A stretch of DNA of 64,000 nt from Nymphaea colorata (GCF_008831285.2 NC_045138.2:2832143-2896142); one strand, 5' to 3'. Positions 1 to 12,932 are shown, numbered from the stretch's first letter. Notes: generated by a model not told the origin, from the sequence alone. Program-made: numbers and translations.

Positions 1-119
1 GACAGCAAAAACAAAAGGATTTTGACTCAAAACCCTTCAGAGTATGGAGGTTTGGCATTAAAAACAAAAAATCAAACAAAAAAAAGCGCTAAGTTTTTGT
101 TAGTGTCTAATTTTCTTTT

Positions 120-330
120 TTAAAAAAAAAGGTGTGACTGATGTGCATGCATAAGGCATGCCTTGCGCATCACCCAGAGGTGTACGCCTCACTAGGATGA
201 GGCGCACGATTTAGGAAGCAGCACATCACCCAAACACTTTGATGCATTTGGGTGGGTGATGCACAGTGAGGCGCACACCACATGCATTAGGCGTGTGCCT
301 TTCACGACACTGATCCAAACATTCCAATAA
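120..330. repeat. Low-complexity GTGATGCGC-type repeat patch in the MTR3 intron
   Basis: Words such as CATCACCC, GAGGCGCAC and GCATGCATAAGGCATGCC recur here on both strands. The stretch sits in the intron after MTR3 exon 4. It looks like a degraded dispersed repeat. I see no coding potential. Confidence 0.35.
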
Positions 331-466
331 ATTCCTGAGAAAGGCTGAAGATTAACAATTGTTTGTTCTTGCCTCATGCCAAACAGAGGTAAGCAAAGAA
401 ATGTAAACAGACACATTAACAATAAAAATTAAAAACTCGCAATAGCAAAAGCGTTCCTGATATTAC

Positions 467-628
467 CGCCACCAGACTCCATGACCAAAGCAAAAACATC
501 TACAGTTGTCTTGGGAAAAGTCTCCAACATTATAGCACCCTCCAAAGCTTTATGAAGCATCGAGGACATCTCTTTGTCATCTGAGCCCTACATGTAAAAG
601 GATGCTATCAGCTAACCTAATGATGTAA

Positions 629-671
<43 letters not shown>

Positions 672-2169
672 TGAAAGCACAAGATGACAGCAAGATGAAT
701 GATTCCATATGCCTTTCCACACCTGTCCACGAATCTGTGTGGAGAATGTCATGAAGCTTACACTACAATTCAGCCGCCCTACATCACTATATGCCATTGC
801 TTTTTTACTTTCTCTAGGACCAAATCTGCAATATAGAAATGCTGAAACACATAACTCCATGTAAAACTGCAAGTGCATAAGATGCTGCTATATTGTTATA
901 TCAAGAAATTAAAAATGGTGCAGTTCCATTATCCCCTAAGGACAAATTGAAGGAGACGGAACAATACAATACCTTTGTGCTTGCAATGATATACAGGAAA
1001 TGCAAAAAAGGGAAAAACATTTGCTTAAAACAACAAAGCAGAGGACATGAATTAATGAAATATATAGCTAACTTAAGCACCCAAAATCCATCAAATAAAA
1101 AACTAGGCATAACTTATGGTGTTCCACAAGTTGCATGCTGAATACAAAGACTGTTGAAAGGGCATCACACACGTGTCAAGATGGCTGGACACAGGTGCAA
1201 GTATGGGCCATGGCTTAGACATGGCTGACTCTTTTTTTGTATTTAGTATACCTTTTGGTATTTTTTGTATACTAATCTATGTGTGTGTAAGTCCATGTCC
1301 CCACACCCAAGCTTTTCGAGAATGTTTCACACTGGTGTCTACATCTGCACTCATGCCCACATCCATGTGACATAAGCTCTTACATATTTCTTAAAAAAAC
1401 TAGTTATATGTACTACTTCATATGAAATAAGGTATTAAAGAATAATCTTTTAGCACTTCATCAACACAGTTGTCTGAGTGCCCGATATATACTAACCTTA
1501 TGTGTTGGGGGATAGAAGCAACAGAAATATTCACCAAAATATAAGCAACAGAAGACACTGAGTGGACACATATGTGTCACCTTGAAGACCAATTTCAAGC
1601 CCAAAGGAACAAGGTGGATATTACCGCTTATCCAAAGACCGTGTGCTCGATTAAAGGACAAAAATTGAATATGATCGGGTCACAAGGAGTCGGGGAGCAT
1701 CCAAATCATATTATTCTTTGGCTGCACAAATTACTTGACCACAAGAATATGGAAGCCTGTCATTCATTCTTTGACCATGAAGAAATAACCATTCATAGTT
1801 CATAGCATCTGGAAAAGCTAAAAACAAATAGGAAAATAAAAAAACCAGCCAAAGGGGACAACTGCCTGCTTACACTGAAACAATGACCTTTGTGCTGCCA
1901 AATTCAGCATAAGCAGAACCAACTGCCGCATTCACTGCACCCGTTCTCATAACTGCAATACTCAGAACATTACTTAGTGAGAGAGAGAGAGAGAGAGAGA
2001 AGTAAGTTGGGGAAGAGGGGAAGGGGGGCCTACATGCTGGTCTACATTGATGGGTGTTACGGCCATCGACCCGCAATCCATCTTTTGAGTCTCGGGATGC
2101 TCTACTCTTTCTCGCACTCACTGTTGGAGAGTACGTGGGAACACTGACTCCTTGACCTTTGCTCGCCAT
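467..2169 (-). CDS. MTR3: Exosome complex subunit MTR3 (RRP41-like, RNase PH fold), 5' part
   Basis: Four exons on the minus strand: 2169-~2033, 1952-1874, 825-723 and 587-467. They join in phase with GT-AG introns. The start is ATG at 2169-2167, followed by MASKGQG. Recognisable family segments in order are KDGLRVDGRNTHQCRPA, RTGAVNAAVGSAYAEFGS, FGPRESKKAMAYSDVGRLNC, and LHKALEGAIMLETFPKTTVD. These match the plant MTR3 family, a catalytically inert RNase PH-like subunit of the six-membered exosome ring that processes and degrades RNA in nucleus and cytoplasm. The visible part covers roughly the first 150 residues of about 250. Exon 4 ends at GESGG-type sequence with donor GTAATATC, so the remaining exons lie beyond base 1. 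No frameshift or stop is seen in the visible exons. Intron 2 (1873-826) carries a 480-bp repeat also found at 54.1 kb. The 3' half is inferred, not seen. Confidence 0.88.
631..670. repeat. (TAA)n microsatellite
   Basis: About 13 uninterrupted TAA units lie in the MTR3 intron between exons 3 and 4. Confidence 0.95.
1294..1773 (+). repeat. 480-bp dispersed repeat, copy 1 (in MTR3 intron 2)
   Basis: This block matches 54121-54600 base for base in length, with about seven substitutions by my count and no indel. It begins CATGTCCCCACACCC and ends CATTCATTCTTTG. No LTR, TIR or coding domain was recognised. Flanks differ, so the unit ends sharply. It is probably a mobile or recently duplicated repeat of unknown class. 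Confidence 0.85.
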
Positions 2170-2777
2170 TGTCACTCACTGCTTTTCCTTCCGCTCCCTC
2201 CCTTTGATTCCCTTCCTTTTCCCAAGCCCCTAGGTTTTAACAACTACTTGGAAACAATGTAGTTCAATGCAATGAGGTGATCCAAGGCATAAGCCTCAAG
2301 ATGTTCAAAAGTAAGCTTCATGATCAAAATGATAAATTACATCATAACTATTAAAATAATAAAAAAATTAAACAAACAATTAAAATAACAAATATTCAAG
2401 TAAACACAATATAAGAAGCACATTTAACTTGTATTAGTCAACCATCATACATGCATGCATATGAAAACAACAATCAAGTTGTATCCCCAGTACAAGATAA
2501 AATAAGTTACATCCAGAATCACGAAATCATATTGAAAACAGCTCAAACAGATGCACGAGTTGTCCCCAAATCAACCTATCCCACTAATACCTTCTATATG
2601 CAACAACTCTTGTCAAATCGACCCCTCCTGACAATACTTTCTATGTCTATTTCAATTACACAATCAATCCATGACCATGCATAAAAGCTTAGGCAACTAT
2701 GTCACATAGGTATGGATACAGGTGCTCGTACCGGTACGGGTTCAGACTATTTAAAAAAACTTGACTACAGGGTACAG

Positions 2778-2778
<1 letters not shown>

Positions 2779-2866
<88 letters not shown>
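2779..2866. repeat. Compound (TA)n(GA)n microsatellite
   Basis: A TA tract of about 58 bp runs directly into about 30 bp of GA. Five other tracts in the window share this compound structure or its reverse complement. Confidence 0.95.
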
Positions 2867-2868
<2 letters not shown>

Positions 2869-2999
2869 AGATTAACACATTCATGATTCAAAATTTATAG
2901 ATTTTAAAGAAGAAACTATTGAACAAAATATGAAAATGCAGCTCTATATGTTTCCTGAGTGTAAATGGTGTAAAGAACAAAACTGAAATCCTAAATTTT

Positions 3000-3180
3000 G
3001 GATAGGAAAGGACTCGGTGAACTTTGACTGAGTCCTAAATCCGACGAATATGGTCCCGAGTACGTTGACCGTATCTGGTATTGTTTGACCAGTACCCAAG
3101 AAGTACTCGAAACAGTACCAGTACTGATGTCGTACCTAACCAGTACAGGTACGGTGCCTTTACAATGGTACCCATGTGAC
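3000..3180. repeat. GGTAC-rich dispersed repeat remnant
   Basis: The words GTACC, CAGTAC and GGTACGG recur many times. The same vocabulary appears at 2715-2745 (CGTACCGGTACGGG), left of the TA/GA tract, so the tract probably sits inside one element. No coding function is seen. Confidence 0.4.
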
Positions 3181-4961
3181 AAAGTTGGGCAACTATATCA
3201 GAGCTAAACACTAAAAACTTAAAATCAATCTAGGTAAGCAAGTAAAAATACCTGCCTAATGGGTTCAAAACACAGATATTTAACACTTTTTAATAATTCT
3301 CGAGGCTGCTTCTAGTGAAATTCCAATGCCCAACGCCATAAACTGGCTTTAAATAAGCTGCAGTTGCACGTGCCGCTTGTAAATGCAGTTCATGCATAAT
3401 TAGGTTGTAATGCACGTCTTGTCGAAAAGCTAAGTAGTGGTACTGATACATAAATATGCAACTATGCATGGCAACAGTCAGTAACAGTAAGGTATCGGAA
3501 AATAAATCTGGGATTTAAATCCCAGGATTGTTTTACTAGAATAAGGTGGAGGAGGATATTTTTCCTCTTTCCAAATTCAGCATGTGTTTGATTAATTGTC
3601 ACAAATATCGTTTTTGAGTATTAAACGACAAGTTTTTTCTTGGATATAATACGACAAAGTTGTTTTTCTCAAAAAAATCTCAGCAAATTAAAAAAGAATT
3701 AAGAACAAAAGGTCCATGTGAAAAATGCGAAAATAAAAATCTGATAAGTAAAAATTGTAAAAAAAGGCGAAAAAATGAAAAAAAAAACTTTTCATTTTGG
3801 CATTTTTTCCCCTTTTTTACCGATATGATTGTTTGGAACAATAATGCCATGGAGTTTCTTCTGGTGCTTGATGGCAGAAATAGTGGAATGCTGGGGAAAA
3901 AAAAAAAGAAAACTGACTTGCAGTTAATACACAATATAAACAAAGCAACTAGCCACCTGATAACATGAAATGAAACATGGAAAGAATACACCTGCATAAG
4001 CAACTGAACTAGTAACTGAAAAATCACGATGAAAAAGTTCTTTGAACAGACCAGGTATTGACTGGTCCAGTTTGTTTTGCTTGGAGGCAAAACGTACCCA
4101 ATTGTGGCTCCAAGAGTCTGATCTATATCTGTCATGCATATAAGCTTATGCTCCAAAATGAAAGAAGAAAAAGAGCAAGGCCTTCAACTTCCATTGCATC
4201 AAGAAACGGAAGACTGAATATGTGGGGGATGATGATCAAGATATATTTGTACAAAAACTCAGCTAACATGATGGAAGACAGCATAGTTTAACAATCTTTT
4301 CTCCGACTTGCACATGTCCTTTTTCAACAGGCAAGTAGCATTCTAAACTGAATGATTCACTAACAAGAAGGTATACATTCATCTTTAAATTGCTCAAAAC
4401 AAACATTCCCAAATCGAGTGTTCAATCAAGGTTGTTCCTCTACCTTCATTGACTAGTCTTTCATTGACCACTAACAGCCATAGGTTCATTAATATGACAA
4501 AATGTCTGTGTTCTGTAATTTCCGACCAGCAAGCCTTGGGCACTTTTTTATGTAGAGTTCATCCCAACAATAATACAAATACTCAATCATATTAAGGCAT
4601 GTAATAACCAAACAACGCACTATTTTTTTTTATAATTGACTAGAATAGAAGTCGTTTCATCACATGGTGGGCATCTATAATTCCCCCAGAAAACTGACCA
4701 CTGACCACTTATGACATTGCGTATATAGAATCAGGAACTCTAGATTGGTTCTCTCTCCCTTCCAACACAAAAAATGTAGACAAAATCATATCCCGTAGTT
4801 ATTCTTTTTTTTTTTTCACTCCACTTGCCACACTTGTACTCTAAAGTTATAAACGATAATAACTGCATACAAAATGGAATAAGTAGGCTGCGACAGTGAG
4901 ACATAGAGAAAACTGGGCAAATTCCGTTGCCGGGCTTTCAAGGGTGCGAAATGGGGGCATT

Positions 4962-5030
4962 CAGGGGCGGAGCCAGGATTTTTTTTAGGGGCGGGCCAAA
5001 CGGTCCAACGAACTATTATATATATATATA
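4962..5030 (+). mobile_element. CAGGGGCGGAG-type MITE (hAT-like), left end
   Basis: It starts with CAGGGGCGGAGCCAGGATTT and continues GGGGCGGGCCAAAC, the left half of a family with complete copies at 57050 and 59406. The right terminus is not recognised. The rest of 2.2-6.8 kb shows no gene that I can support. Confidence 0.6.
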
Positions 5031-6868
5031 CTCACACACTTTAGATAATATTTACAAATCACAGTATAGTAGAAGTGAACATATGTCGTATATAATTGCC
5101 CACGTCATGAACGTGAAGCGCGACCTGTCTTACAGCACATTTAATAATTGCTTGTGTCATTAGCACAAAGCGCGATCTATCCTAAACAGATAAGGTGCTC
5201 TATTTCTATTCAGTGGCGTAAGTGTGAGCAGTGAGCATAAGGTGGACATACAAATATCACAACTCAAAATACAACAACAACTCAAAGTATAACAAACAAA
5301 TACATATATAAACTTCAAAACCCAAAAAGTAAATGTTACTTACCTAAAACAAGCAGTTTTGTATTCTTTCTATGTAACACAATCAGTTTTTGCGTCTGCT
5401 TTTATTCCCCTTGGTTTTGTCCCTCCTGATCAATAACTTTTTTTTTAAATAACTTTCAATATTTTTCATCATCTTCTCAATAAGCTAACACGAAAAACCT
5501 AAAATTTAAAATAGACAATAAGATTTAAACATATCGAAGTAATCGAACTCGAAACATATCAAAAACTAAAGGGACCAGAGTCCTATATGTTCAGCAGATC
5601 AGATCTAGAAAATGTAAGATTGCATTCTACAGTAATAGAGAAGGATATGAATTTATCAGTAATTTTCTTTATTACAAACAGGCTATCAACTATGTTAGTA
5701 TTTCACCCTTATCTAGTAAAAAAATACAATCCAGTATATCTCTTTAATTGTTCTTCATTCCTAGAACATAAAAGTTTTCTTGCATAGTCATAAGATGTCC
5801 TAAAGATCGTAACAAGCATTTGTATGTCTGAAAATACTGCTGCTGAAAACATAAATTTGGCTGAAGCTCATGTGGCAAGCAAAGCTCAAACAACAGATCT
5901 GAAGGGAACCTCAATATGTTTAACCAAACTGAGAGGTTCAACCATGTATTATTCAATTGGTTGGTTTATGGGGCATCAAATGCAACATTAAGCTATTTTC
6001 TTGTGATGTTTGTAGAGAATATGATTTAACGGTTTGCTCGCAATTCAGTTTTCACTAAGATTCAAGTGGAATTTGAGGTTGCCTTTATCGACATACAGAT
6101 AGCAAATGCATGAAAGTTTCAAACAAGCTCCAATTCATCTTACGTAGGCAGTGTTACATACCTTGACGTTTAGAAAAACAGAAGTCTAACAAAAACAACT
6201 GATCTTGATTCAAGTACTATAAGAACCCATCTGTCCTGCTATGATGATCGCATACAGTTCTATGACACAAGCCAACTTGACAAGACAATAAGCTTTAAAA
6301 TCTATTCCTCTTAAATCTTAACAATTACTCCAAAAGTTTGAGCAATATAACAAAAGGGGTCTGGAAACAAAACTGAAAGGCAAAGTGAACCCAACATGAA
6401 TATCTTAATTGTATATACTGCAAATTTCCAACAGTTACTCAACCATTCTGCCCCAGATATGAAGCAGCAAGCTAAGATACCTAAAAACTAATCTAACTTC
6501 TGTGAAGTTAACCAACCGACTAGCAGGAGAAGTGCATTCAGAATGAACCAATTAAGCCTACCGACTAGCAGGAGAAGGTTCATGGCACTGCAGAATGATC
6601 CAATCTGCAGTGGAGGTGATGGCTCACTGTGGAGCTCTTGATCATGTAATACCACTAAAAAAAAAACTTTTTTATTATTTCTAAGCATACTAAGTCCTCC
6701 CGACTCCTGAGCAGCAACTCGTGTCTTACATCTTTAAGAGAAGATGTATTACAGTATGCATCAGGAAAAAAAAAAACGCTGCTTCAGAGAGGAAGAAAAT
6801 AAAAAACAAAAGCTAGCAATACTACAGCGTATGGAAAAAACAAGGCATTACCCAGATCTGCTTACTCC

Positions 6869-7310
6869 CTGCGCTGTGGGCCAGGGAGGGAGGTAGCGAG
6901 CGAGAGAGAGGCCGCAAGAGAGAGGGAGGGCGGGCGCCGGGGCTGGCTCTGGCCTGCGCTGTGGGCCAGAGAGGGAGGGAACGAGCGAGAGATTGGGCGC
7001 AAGAGAGAGGCCGAAGCCAAAGAGAGGGCGCGAGAGGGAGGGCGGGGCCGGCGAGGGTAGAGAGAGAGAGGGCGCGAGAGAGAAACGGCGCGAGAGAGAG
7101 GGTAGGGCCAGAGAGAGAGGGCGCGAGAGAGAGCCAGAGGGTAGGGCGCGCGAGAGAGAGGGCGCGAGAGAGAGGGTAGGGCCAGCGAGAAAGGGCGGTC
7201 TGGCCAAATTCAAATTTTTTAACTTTTTAAATGCAATTTTTTTTTTTTTCATGTGCTGGGTGGGCCCATGGTCCATGCGGGCCCCCCTCCTCCGCGGGCC
7301 CCCCTTGTTC
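6869..7310. repeat. GA/GC-rich minisatellite next to a CAGGGGCGGAG-type MITE right half
   Basis: From 6869 to about 7190 the sequence is a GC-rich array of (C/G)GAGAGAG units. The phrase CTGCGCTGTGGGCCAG occurs twice, near 6870 and 6955. From about 7200 to 7310 it becomes the AT-rich core and CCATG/GGCCCCCCTCCTCC end typical of the MITE family. I infer internal expansion of a MITE. Open frames on both strands here are products of the short repeat and are not genes. Confidence 0.55.
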
Positions 7311-8363
7311 TGATTCACCATGCATAATTCCTCCTTAAGATGTTGCTACTATAAAGTCTATAGTCACAAATAAGGTTAGAATTTTAAATCACAAGGTTTT
7401 TCTATAGTATAATCCAAAGAAATACGGTAATTTTTTTAAAAAAAATAAAAAATGAAAGAAAAATAAAATAAGAGTGGAACTAATAACACAAACATAAAAA
7501 TATATTAAAAATAAAAATAAAAAAACACGTTAAAAATGCATTTTTTTAACATTTTTTCAAAAAAGTGTGTTTTCTAAAGTTTTAAACCACAATTTAATTT
7601 ATCGCATTTTTTTGGGTTTTTTTATTTTTTTTTGTGACTATGGAACTTAGAAGTAAAGCGGAGATCATGAACATTTACGAAGTCGAACATTAGGGTCTTT
7701 GGATTGCCCCTAATCTGAAATCCTCATCATTTGAGAACCATTAATTTGAGATTAGATGCTCTCATTTGATATTAAATCCGACTTTTTGCCCATTTTAAAA
7801 GGTAAAATAAGGATTTCAAGTAAGGATTTTAGGTCAGGTAAAAAACCGTTAACTTGATGAACCATAGACTTTATGATAGATCTTGTACATCAGATCCACA
7901 ACAGGTCCAAGAATTTTAAATATGAAGTAATCCAACGGAGCATGAGTCTCAACTTAGTACAAGGCTACAAGCCCACTTTGATGACTTTAATTTGAGTTAG
8001 CTGGTCCAGAAATTTTTTAATTTTTAAATATTTATTTAATTTTCATAAGAATGTAGAATGGCACATTAGATAAGCACGTAAATATGTGAAAGAATATGTT
8101 AGGCAACTATTTGTTAACTTTTCAAAGGTGGGTGGGAACTTATTATTTGTTCAAATATAAGTCACCTTTTTTTTGCATTTTTTTTCTAATTTTCGTTTAC
8201 TTTCACTTTTCTTCTACACCCCATTCCGCTCGTACAAATTTTCTAAATCACAAAGCACTAGAAACTTAAATTAATTTATTAGGTTCTTTGTGGACTTACA
8301 TTAAGTCCAATTTCTTATATGATTAACCAAAATTTGTATGGATGATCGGCAATTGGTCTAGAG

Positions 8364-8665
8364 TAGACCTGGGCATCAGGCTGGCCCAGCCTGGCTTGGC
8401 CCGATGCTGGAAACCTGAGCCTGGGTCCGGGTCAGATATCCGATACTCGAGCCTAGCTTGGCCCTATTAAAATAAAAAATATTTTTAAATATAAAATAAA
8501 AGTTTTTGAATGTACATTATATTTTAAATAATAAAATATAATAATAATAATTTAAAAAATAAAAAACAAAATAATCGAGCCTACTCGCACCAGCTTTTTC
8601 GGGCCCAAGCCCAATCTGTAGGATATCGGTACCCGTCGAGTACCCAGTTCCGTTTCGCAGGCTTA
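8364..8665. mobile_element. GGGCATCGGGC-family MITE with perfect 8-bp TSD
   Basis: The element begins TAGACCTGGGCATC and ends GCAGGCTTA. It is flanked on both sides by GTCTAGAG (8356-8363 and 8666-8673). The ends are rich in GGCCC words and the core is AT-rich. Eight-base target duplications fit the hAT superfamily. There is no transposase. Confidence 0.75.
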
Positions 8666-9439
8666 GTCTAGAGCATTGTCATTCTCACAAAATGTGACTC
8701 AAACACAGAAAAAACCTTTATCCAATGTTCTTGTAAATGCAAAATACAAAGTACACACGGCCAGGAATGTCATAATATGTCTTCCATCCTTTAGTCTATT
8801 ACCAATTTATATTCCATTGGATCTAAGCAAATGAGATTTCTTACTTGCACTACACTGGTGTGTGTTGAATTTCTTTGAGTATTGTCTTTCCTCAGGCACT
8901 GAAAGCAGCCCTGGATCATGGGGTGATGGGGGGAAGGATTTCGGCCTTCACTTGGGATAACATCCGATTGAAAAATTGGATTGGATTCGGACTAGGAGAT
9001 GACATTCCATTGTAATCAGATTCATGTTTGGTTTTAAATAAATGTCTGATTGGATTCATATTGATATCTGGATTCAATTTAAAATAAATATCTTATATCC
9101 AATGCCCATATATTTTTCAAAAAGTTGATCCTTATGCGGTGCAGAGTCTGTCGTATATTAAAAAGTTGAATTTCGAGTCGGATCTGAAAATAAAGGTCCC
9201 AATTGATAGGGATTAAGATTGCGAATTTAGATATCCGATTAGAATATGGTATAAACTTTATCTTCATCTTTATTGATATCTGAATTTAAGTCTGAATGTA
9301 TGAATATCTAATTATCACTGAAAGTGACGCGTTATTAATGAATTGTTAAAGTTCTAGGTGAGCAAGAATATATGAATATCTAATTATCACAGAAAATGAC
9401 GTGTTATTAATGAATTGTTAAATTTCTAGGTGAGCAGGA

Positions 9440-9660
9440 GGCTACCAACTGCCCAGAGTGAGGTTCGAAAGCTACACCCATGCCCTTACATTCTGGGTTA
9501 TGGTTTGCATAGGAACCTAAGTAGATATCCTACATCATTTAGGTAGAGTGTTTCGATCTCACCTTTTGCGGTTTATGAGAGTAACGCCCATGAAGATCGA
9601 ACTCGTGATGCACTATTAACATGTCGGTTGTCCGACCATGCTAAACCCCTTTTGAGGCAA
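9440..9660 (-). mobile_element. tRNA-derived SINE-like sequence (copy A)
   Basis: On the minus strand TAGCATGGTCGG (9643-9632) resembles a pol III box A. GAGTTCGATC (9604-9595) resembles box B, at tRNA-like spacing. A second copy sits at about 57880-58110 inside segmental copy B. Only these two copies are seen, so the SINE call is an inference. Confidence 0.4.
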
Positions 9661-10784
9661 TTAATTGTTAGATTTTTTTTTTATAAAAATAATTAAGATA
9701 GCCACGAACTTTTATAAAATAGTTTCACGGTACTGAATAGACTTTATACACACAAACTTTGAAGTGGTTGGGTCATTGCCACTACTTTGTAACTCTTGGC
9801 TCTCATCAAACACAGGCTTTACATCCACTAACTCTGAAGTGGTCGGATCGTTGCTAACACTTTAGAGCCACAACTCAAGTATAGTAGGCGTTTGTTATAT
9901 ATCCTGTCAGTTTGCGTAGATCACTCTTAGGTAAATCATGGACAAGTTCTTGGAGTAGAATGAGTGATATTTGCACCAACAATAATGGTCGTGTGAACAA
10001 GATCACTTTTGTGATGGCATTGGTGTTGCTCAACACCTTATGTCCTGCATATGGAAAAAAACTCCGAATTATTATCAGCTGCGCTAAGAAGAAGCTTGGC
10101 ACTACGAGTCCAAATATCGAAACTATGTATAAGCTGCAAGCATTCAATCGCATCTCTTTTTTCCTGAAAAGAAATATTCTCAACTTCAATACAGTTATAT
10201 TGGTACTCAAGATTTCGCTCGTTCTCTACCAAATGCAGCGTATTAGGAGAGCATCACGAAGCGTAGATGGACCGTTGAAGTACGTAAAATGATGCAAAAA
10301 TTGATCTAATTGGTCGTTCTTCTTAGCCTGACCTGCAGATCTTTAGCCTGTAAAAAAAAAATAGTGACTTTTGTTTACCATTGCGCTTTTCCAAAAGTGT
10401 TTTGTCCAACTTTAATATAACAGTTTTTAATTGAAAAGTAGTTAAGTTTAGAACGGGGGCATTGTGTCCTGTGCCAATTTTTTGCCTCACACATTATTCA
10501 GCCATTAATTTCCACTCTTTTATTTAAATTGGTGTTCAACATCCGTCCGCTTATATAGCTGGTTTGATGGGAATCAGTGGGCCATGTGTCATTTGTTAAA
10601 ATTTTTTATTTAATTATTTCTATCCAATTTTCAGCTGAATGATATGCCAATCTATTGAGTCGGCAGCTCTCCGGGTTCATTTTCAAAGACTTTGGGTGGG
10701 CATCAGGCTAGAGTTCTAGGTCAACTCGGCGCCTGTTTGTTAGCATTAGGGTTCTTTCAAGTTTAATTGGGCTCTAGAGAGGGG

Positions 10785-10975
10785 TGAAATCAGAAATTTT
10801 TTATGACGAGAATTGAATTAAAATTTTTAAATTTTGAATAGGGTCAAAGTATCATTTTTTAAAATTTTTATAAAAAACAAGTGAAATTTTCTAACATTTA
10901 CATATAATTTTTTTTGAAAAAATTGAGAAGAAGCGAGAGCTCATGCTGGCTCTACCTTAGCTCTGCCTCTAATTC
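10785..10975 (+). mobile_element. GGGGCAGAGGCAG-family MITE, diverged
   Basis: The stretch from GAGGGGTGAAATCAGAAATTT to TAGCTCTGCCTCTAATTCA has the AT-rich core shared with 38205-38395 and 59798-59965. Short imperfect terminal inverted repeats are visible. It is non-coding. Confidence 0.5.
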
Positions 10976-11023
10976 AAGCCATTTTCAGTTGTATTTATAT
11001 CAAAAAGTAAAAATATATAATAA

Positions 11024-11062
<39 letters not shown>

Positions 11063-11451
11063 GCCCAACCAGGTTGAGTTCACTTCAGCCCAAACCCAGG
11101 GTCCGAAAGCTTGGCCAGTGACCTTATCTAAGACAGGAACCAGATAGGTTTCTACCTTAGGAATGGGGCCGTATCAGTTTTCTCAAAAATGTACATATGA
11201 GTTGGAAGTTTGGATTATATAAAAAGAGCCAACAAAAAGCCTACAGCTTCCAATGATTTGCTAATACAATAAAAGGAAAGAACAATTGTAATAGGATGAC
11301 GCTCGGGAGAATTTTCCCTACTTGTGAAAGTAATGTGATCTGACCCCGATATAAAACCTGGGCCATCTTCAAGAGCCATTTGCAAGTACATGACCACTTT
11401 AACAGCCATTTTCATGAACATGCGAAGAAGAAGAAGGAGATCCTCACCTCA

Positions 11452-11489
<38 letters not shown>

Positions 11490-11721
11490 ACGTGTGTGTG
11501 TTTCTAAAGCAAGCCACCAATCTCACCATTCCCCCATATATATATATATATATATATAGCTATTGTCCTCCTCCCAAGGGCATGTTCTTACCCTTTATTC
11601 ACACCCGTCCGCCACTGGAAACACCAGTTCCTGTCTGATTTGCATGTGTTAAGCATGCCGCCAGCGTTCATCCTGAGTTAGGATCAAACTATCCAATAAG
11701 ATTCATAGTTGCATTACTTAT

Positions 11722-11960
11722 AGCAGCCTAAACAGTGAAAACAGGGTTGTGGGAGAGCAATACAAGCGTCGTGTTGCTAGGCGAAGCGGTGAAGTACTGC
11801 ACCCTAGATGGCGAGAGTCCAGTAGCCGAAAGCATCACTGGCTTACGCTTTGACCCGAGTAACATGAGACCTGAGCAAGCACCACCTTGCAAGGCTAAAT
11901 ACTCATCGGTGACCGATAGCGAAGTAGTACCATGTGGGGAATGTGAAAAGAACCCTGGTT
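11722..11960 (+). pseudogene. Nuclear plastid-DNA insertion: 23S rRNA fragment (NUPT)
   Basis: The sequence follows plastid 23S rRNA: GCAGCCTAAAC.GTGAAAAC, then GTTGTGGGAGAGCAATACAA, CCCTAGATGGCGAGAGTCCA, GTAGCCGAAAGCATCACT, CTTGCAAGGCTAAATACTC and GACCGATAGCGAAGTAGTAC. It covers about 240 bp near the 5' third of the gene. Relative to plastid rRNA it has many substitutions and an internal deletion after the ACCCGAGTAACATG part, so it is an old non-functional nuclear copy. It lies between long AT tracts inside the insertion that is specific to segmental copy A. Confidence 0.88.
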
Positions 11961-11966
11961 GGGAAC

Positions 11967-12038
<72 letters not shown>
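11967..12038. repeat. (AT)n microsatellite
   Basis: An almost pure TA tract of about 70 bp directly follows the plastid rRNA fragment. Confidence 0.95.
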
Positions 12039-12043
<5 letters not shown>

Positions 12044-12161
12044 GCTAAAAATTAAATATATATTGGTTAAAGCTTCATAAAGACATAAACTGTCGTTAAA
12101 AACATGTATGACTGCTATGTATACCAGATCTTTCAATATATAATCATCTAATAAGATCTGT

Positions 12162-12162
<1 letters not shown>

Positions 12163-12257
<95 letters not shown>
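12163..12257. repeat. Compound (CT)n(AT)n microsatellite
   Basis: About 26 bp of CT are followed by about 68 bp of AT, the reverse-complement arrangement of the tracts at 2779 and 36896. Confidence 0.95.
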
Positions 12258-12260
<3 letters not shown>

Positions 12261-12920
12261 AATACCATATCACTTGGTTAAGGGAAAAAGTAGACCTTTT
12301 AAATTTAAGTTAAAGAAGTGTTTTTAACAAAATGTGAACCTTCTAATGTGCTTGTAAACCTAATTTAATATGAATCATTTAATTCAAATTAGTTTTATCA
12401 AAAAATACTATCAAAATTTGATGTCAGAAGAGCCCTTCATTTTTCAATTAATAAAAATCATTAACATCATAAAAAAATGATTACCTTAATAAATGTTCCT
12501 CGGTAAATCACTCTTAAAGACCATATATATAAGGTTAGGTTGTAAAAGTGATTAATTTTGATGGATCTGGTTTTTATCCCCTATCCAAATGGTTAAGTGA
12601 AACTGGTGGATCCTAGACTCTGAGGTCACGGATAAAACCAGACCCATTGAAGTATTATTTTAAATAAATTAAAAACATCTTAATGTATTTATAAAAACTA
12701 CTTTGATATAAAGCACGCCTTAGTTTGAGTTGTCTTTACAAAAGTGGCGAACTTCACATGATCAAATTTTTGATGCTATGTGAGCCTTCAAGTTCTTTTT
12801 ACGAAAAACACAACTAAACTAAAAAAATGATTGAGTTAATATATATTTTCCATCATATCATACCAGTAATGTTATATAAAAAAAATTATTTGTTGTATTT
12901 TTAAGCAGTCTGTTTTTATT

Positions 12921-12932
12921 CTCTCTCTCTCT

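Noticed and set aside
6848-7321. Overlapping 70-157-codon frames on both strands in the GA/GC-rich stretch
   Set aside because: They consist of RERE/SLSL-type repeats created by GAGAGC units. No domain, and both strands are open for the same trivial reason.
11735-12055. 106-codon plus-strand frame
   Set aside because: The sequence is the plastid 23S rRNA fragment followed by an AT tract. It is not protein-coding.
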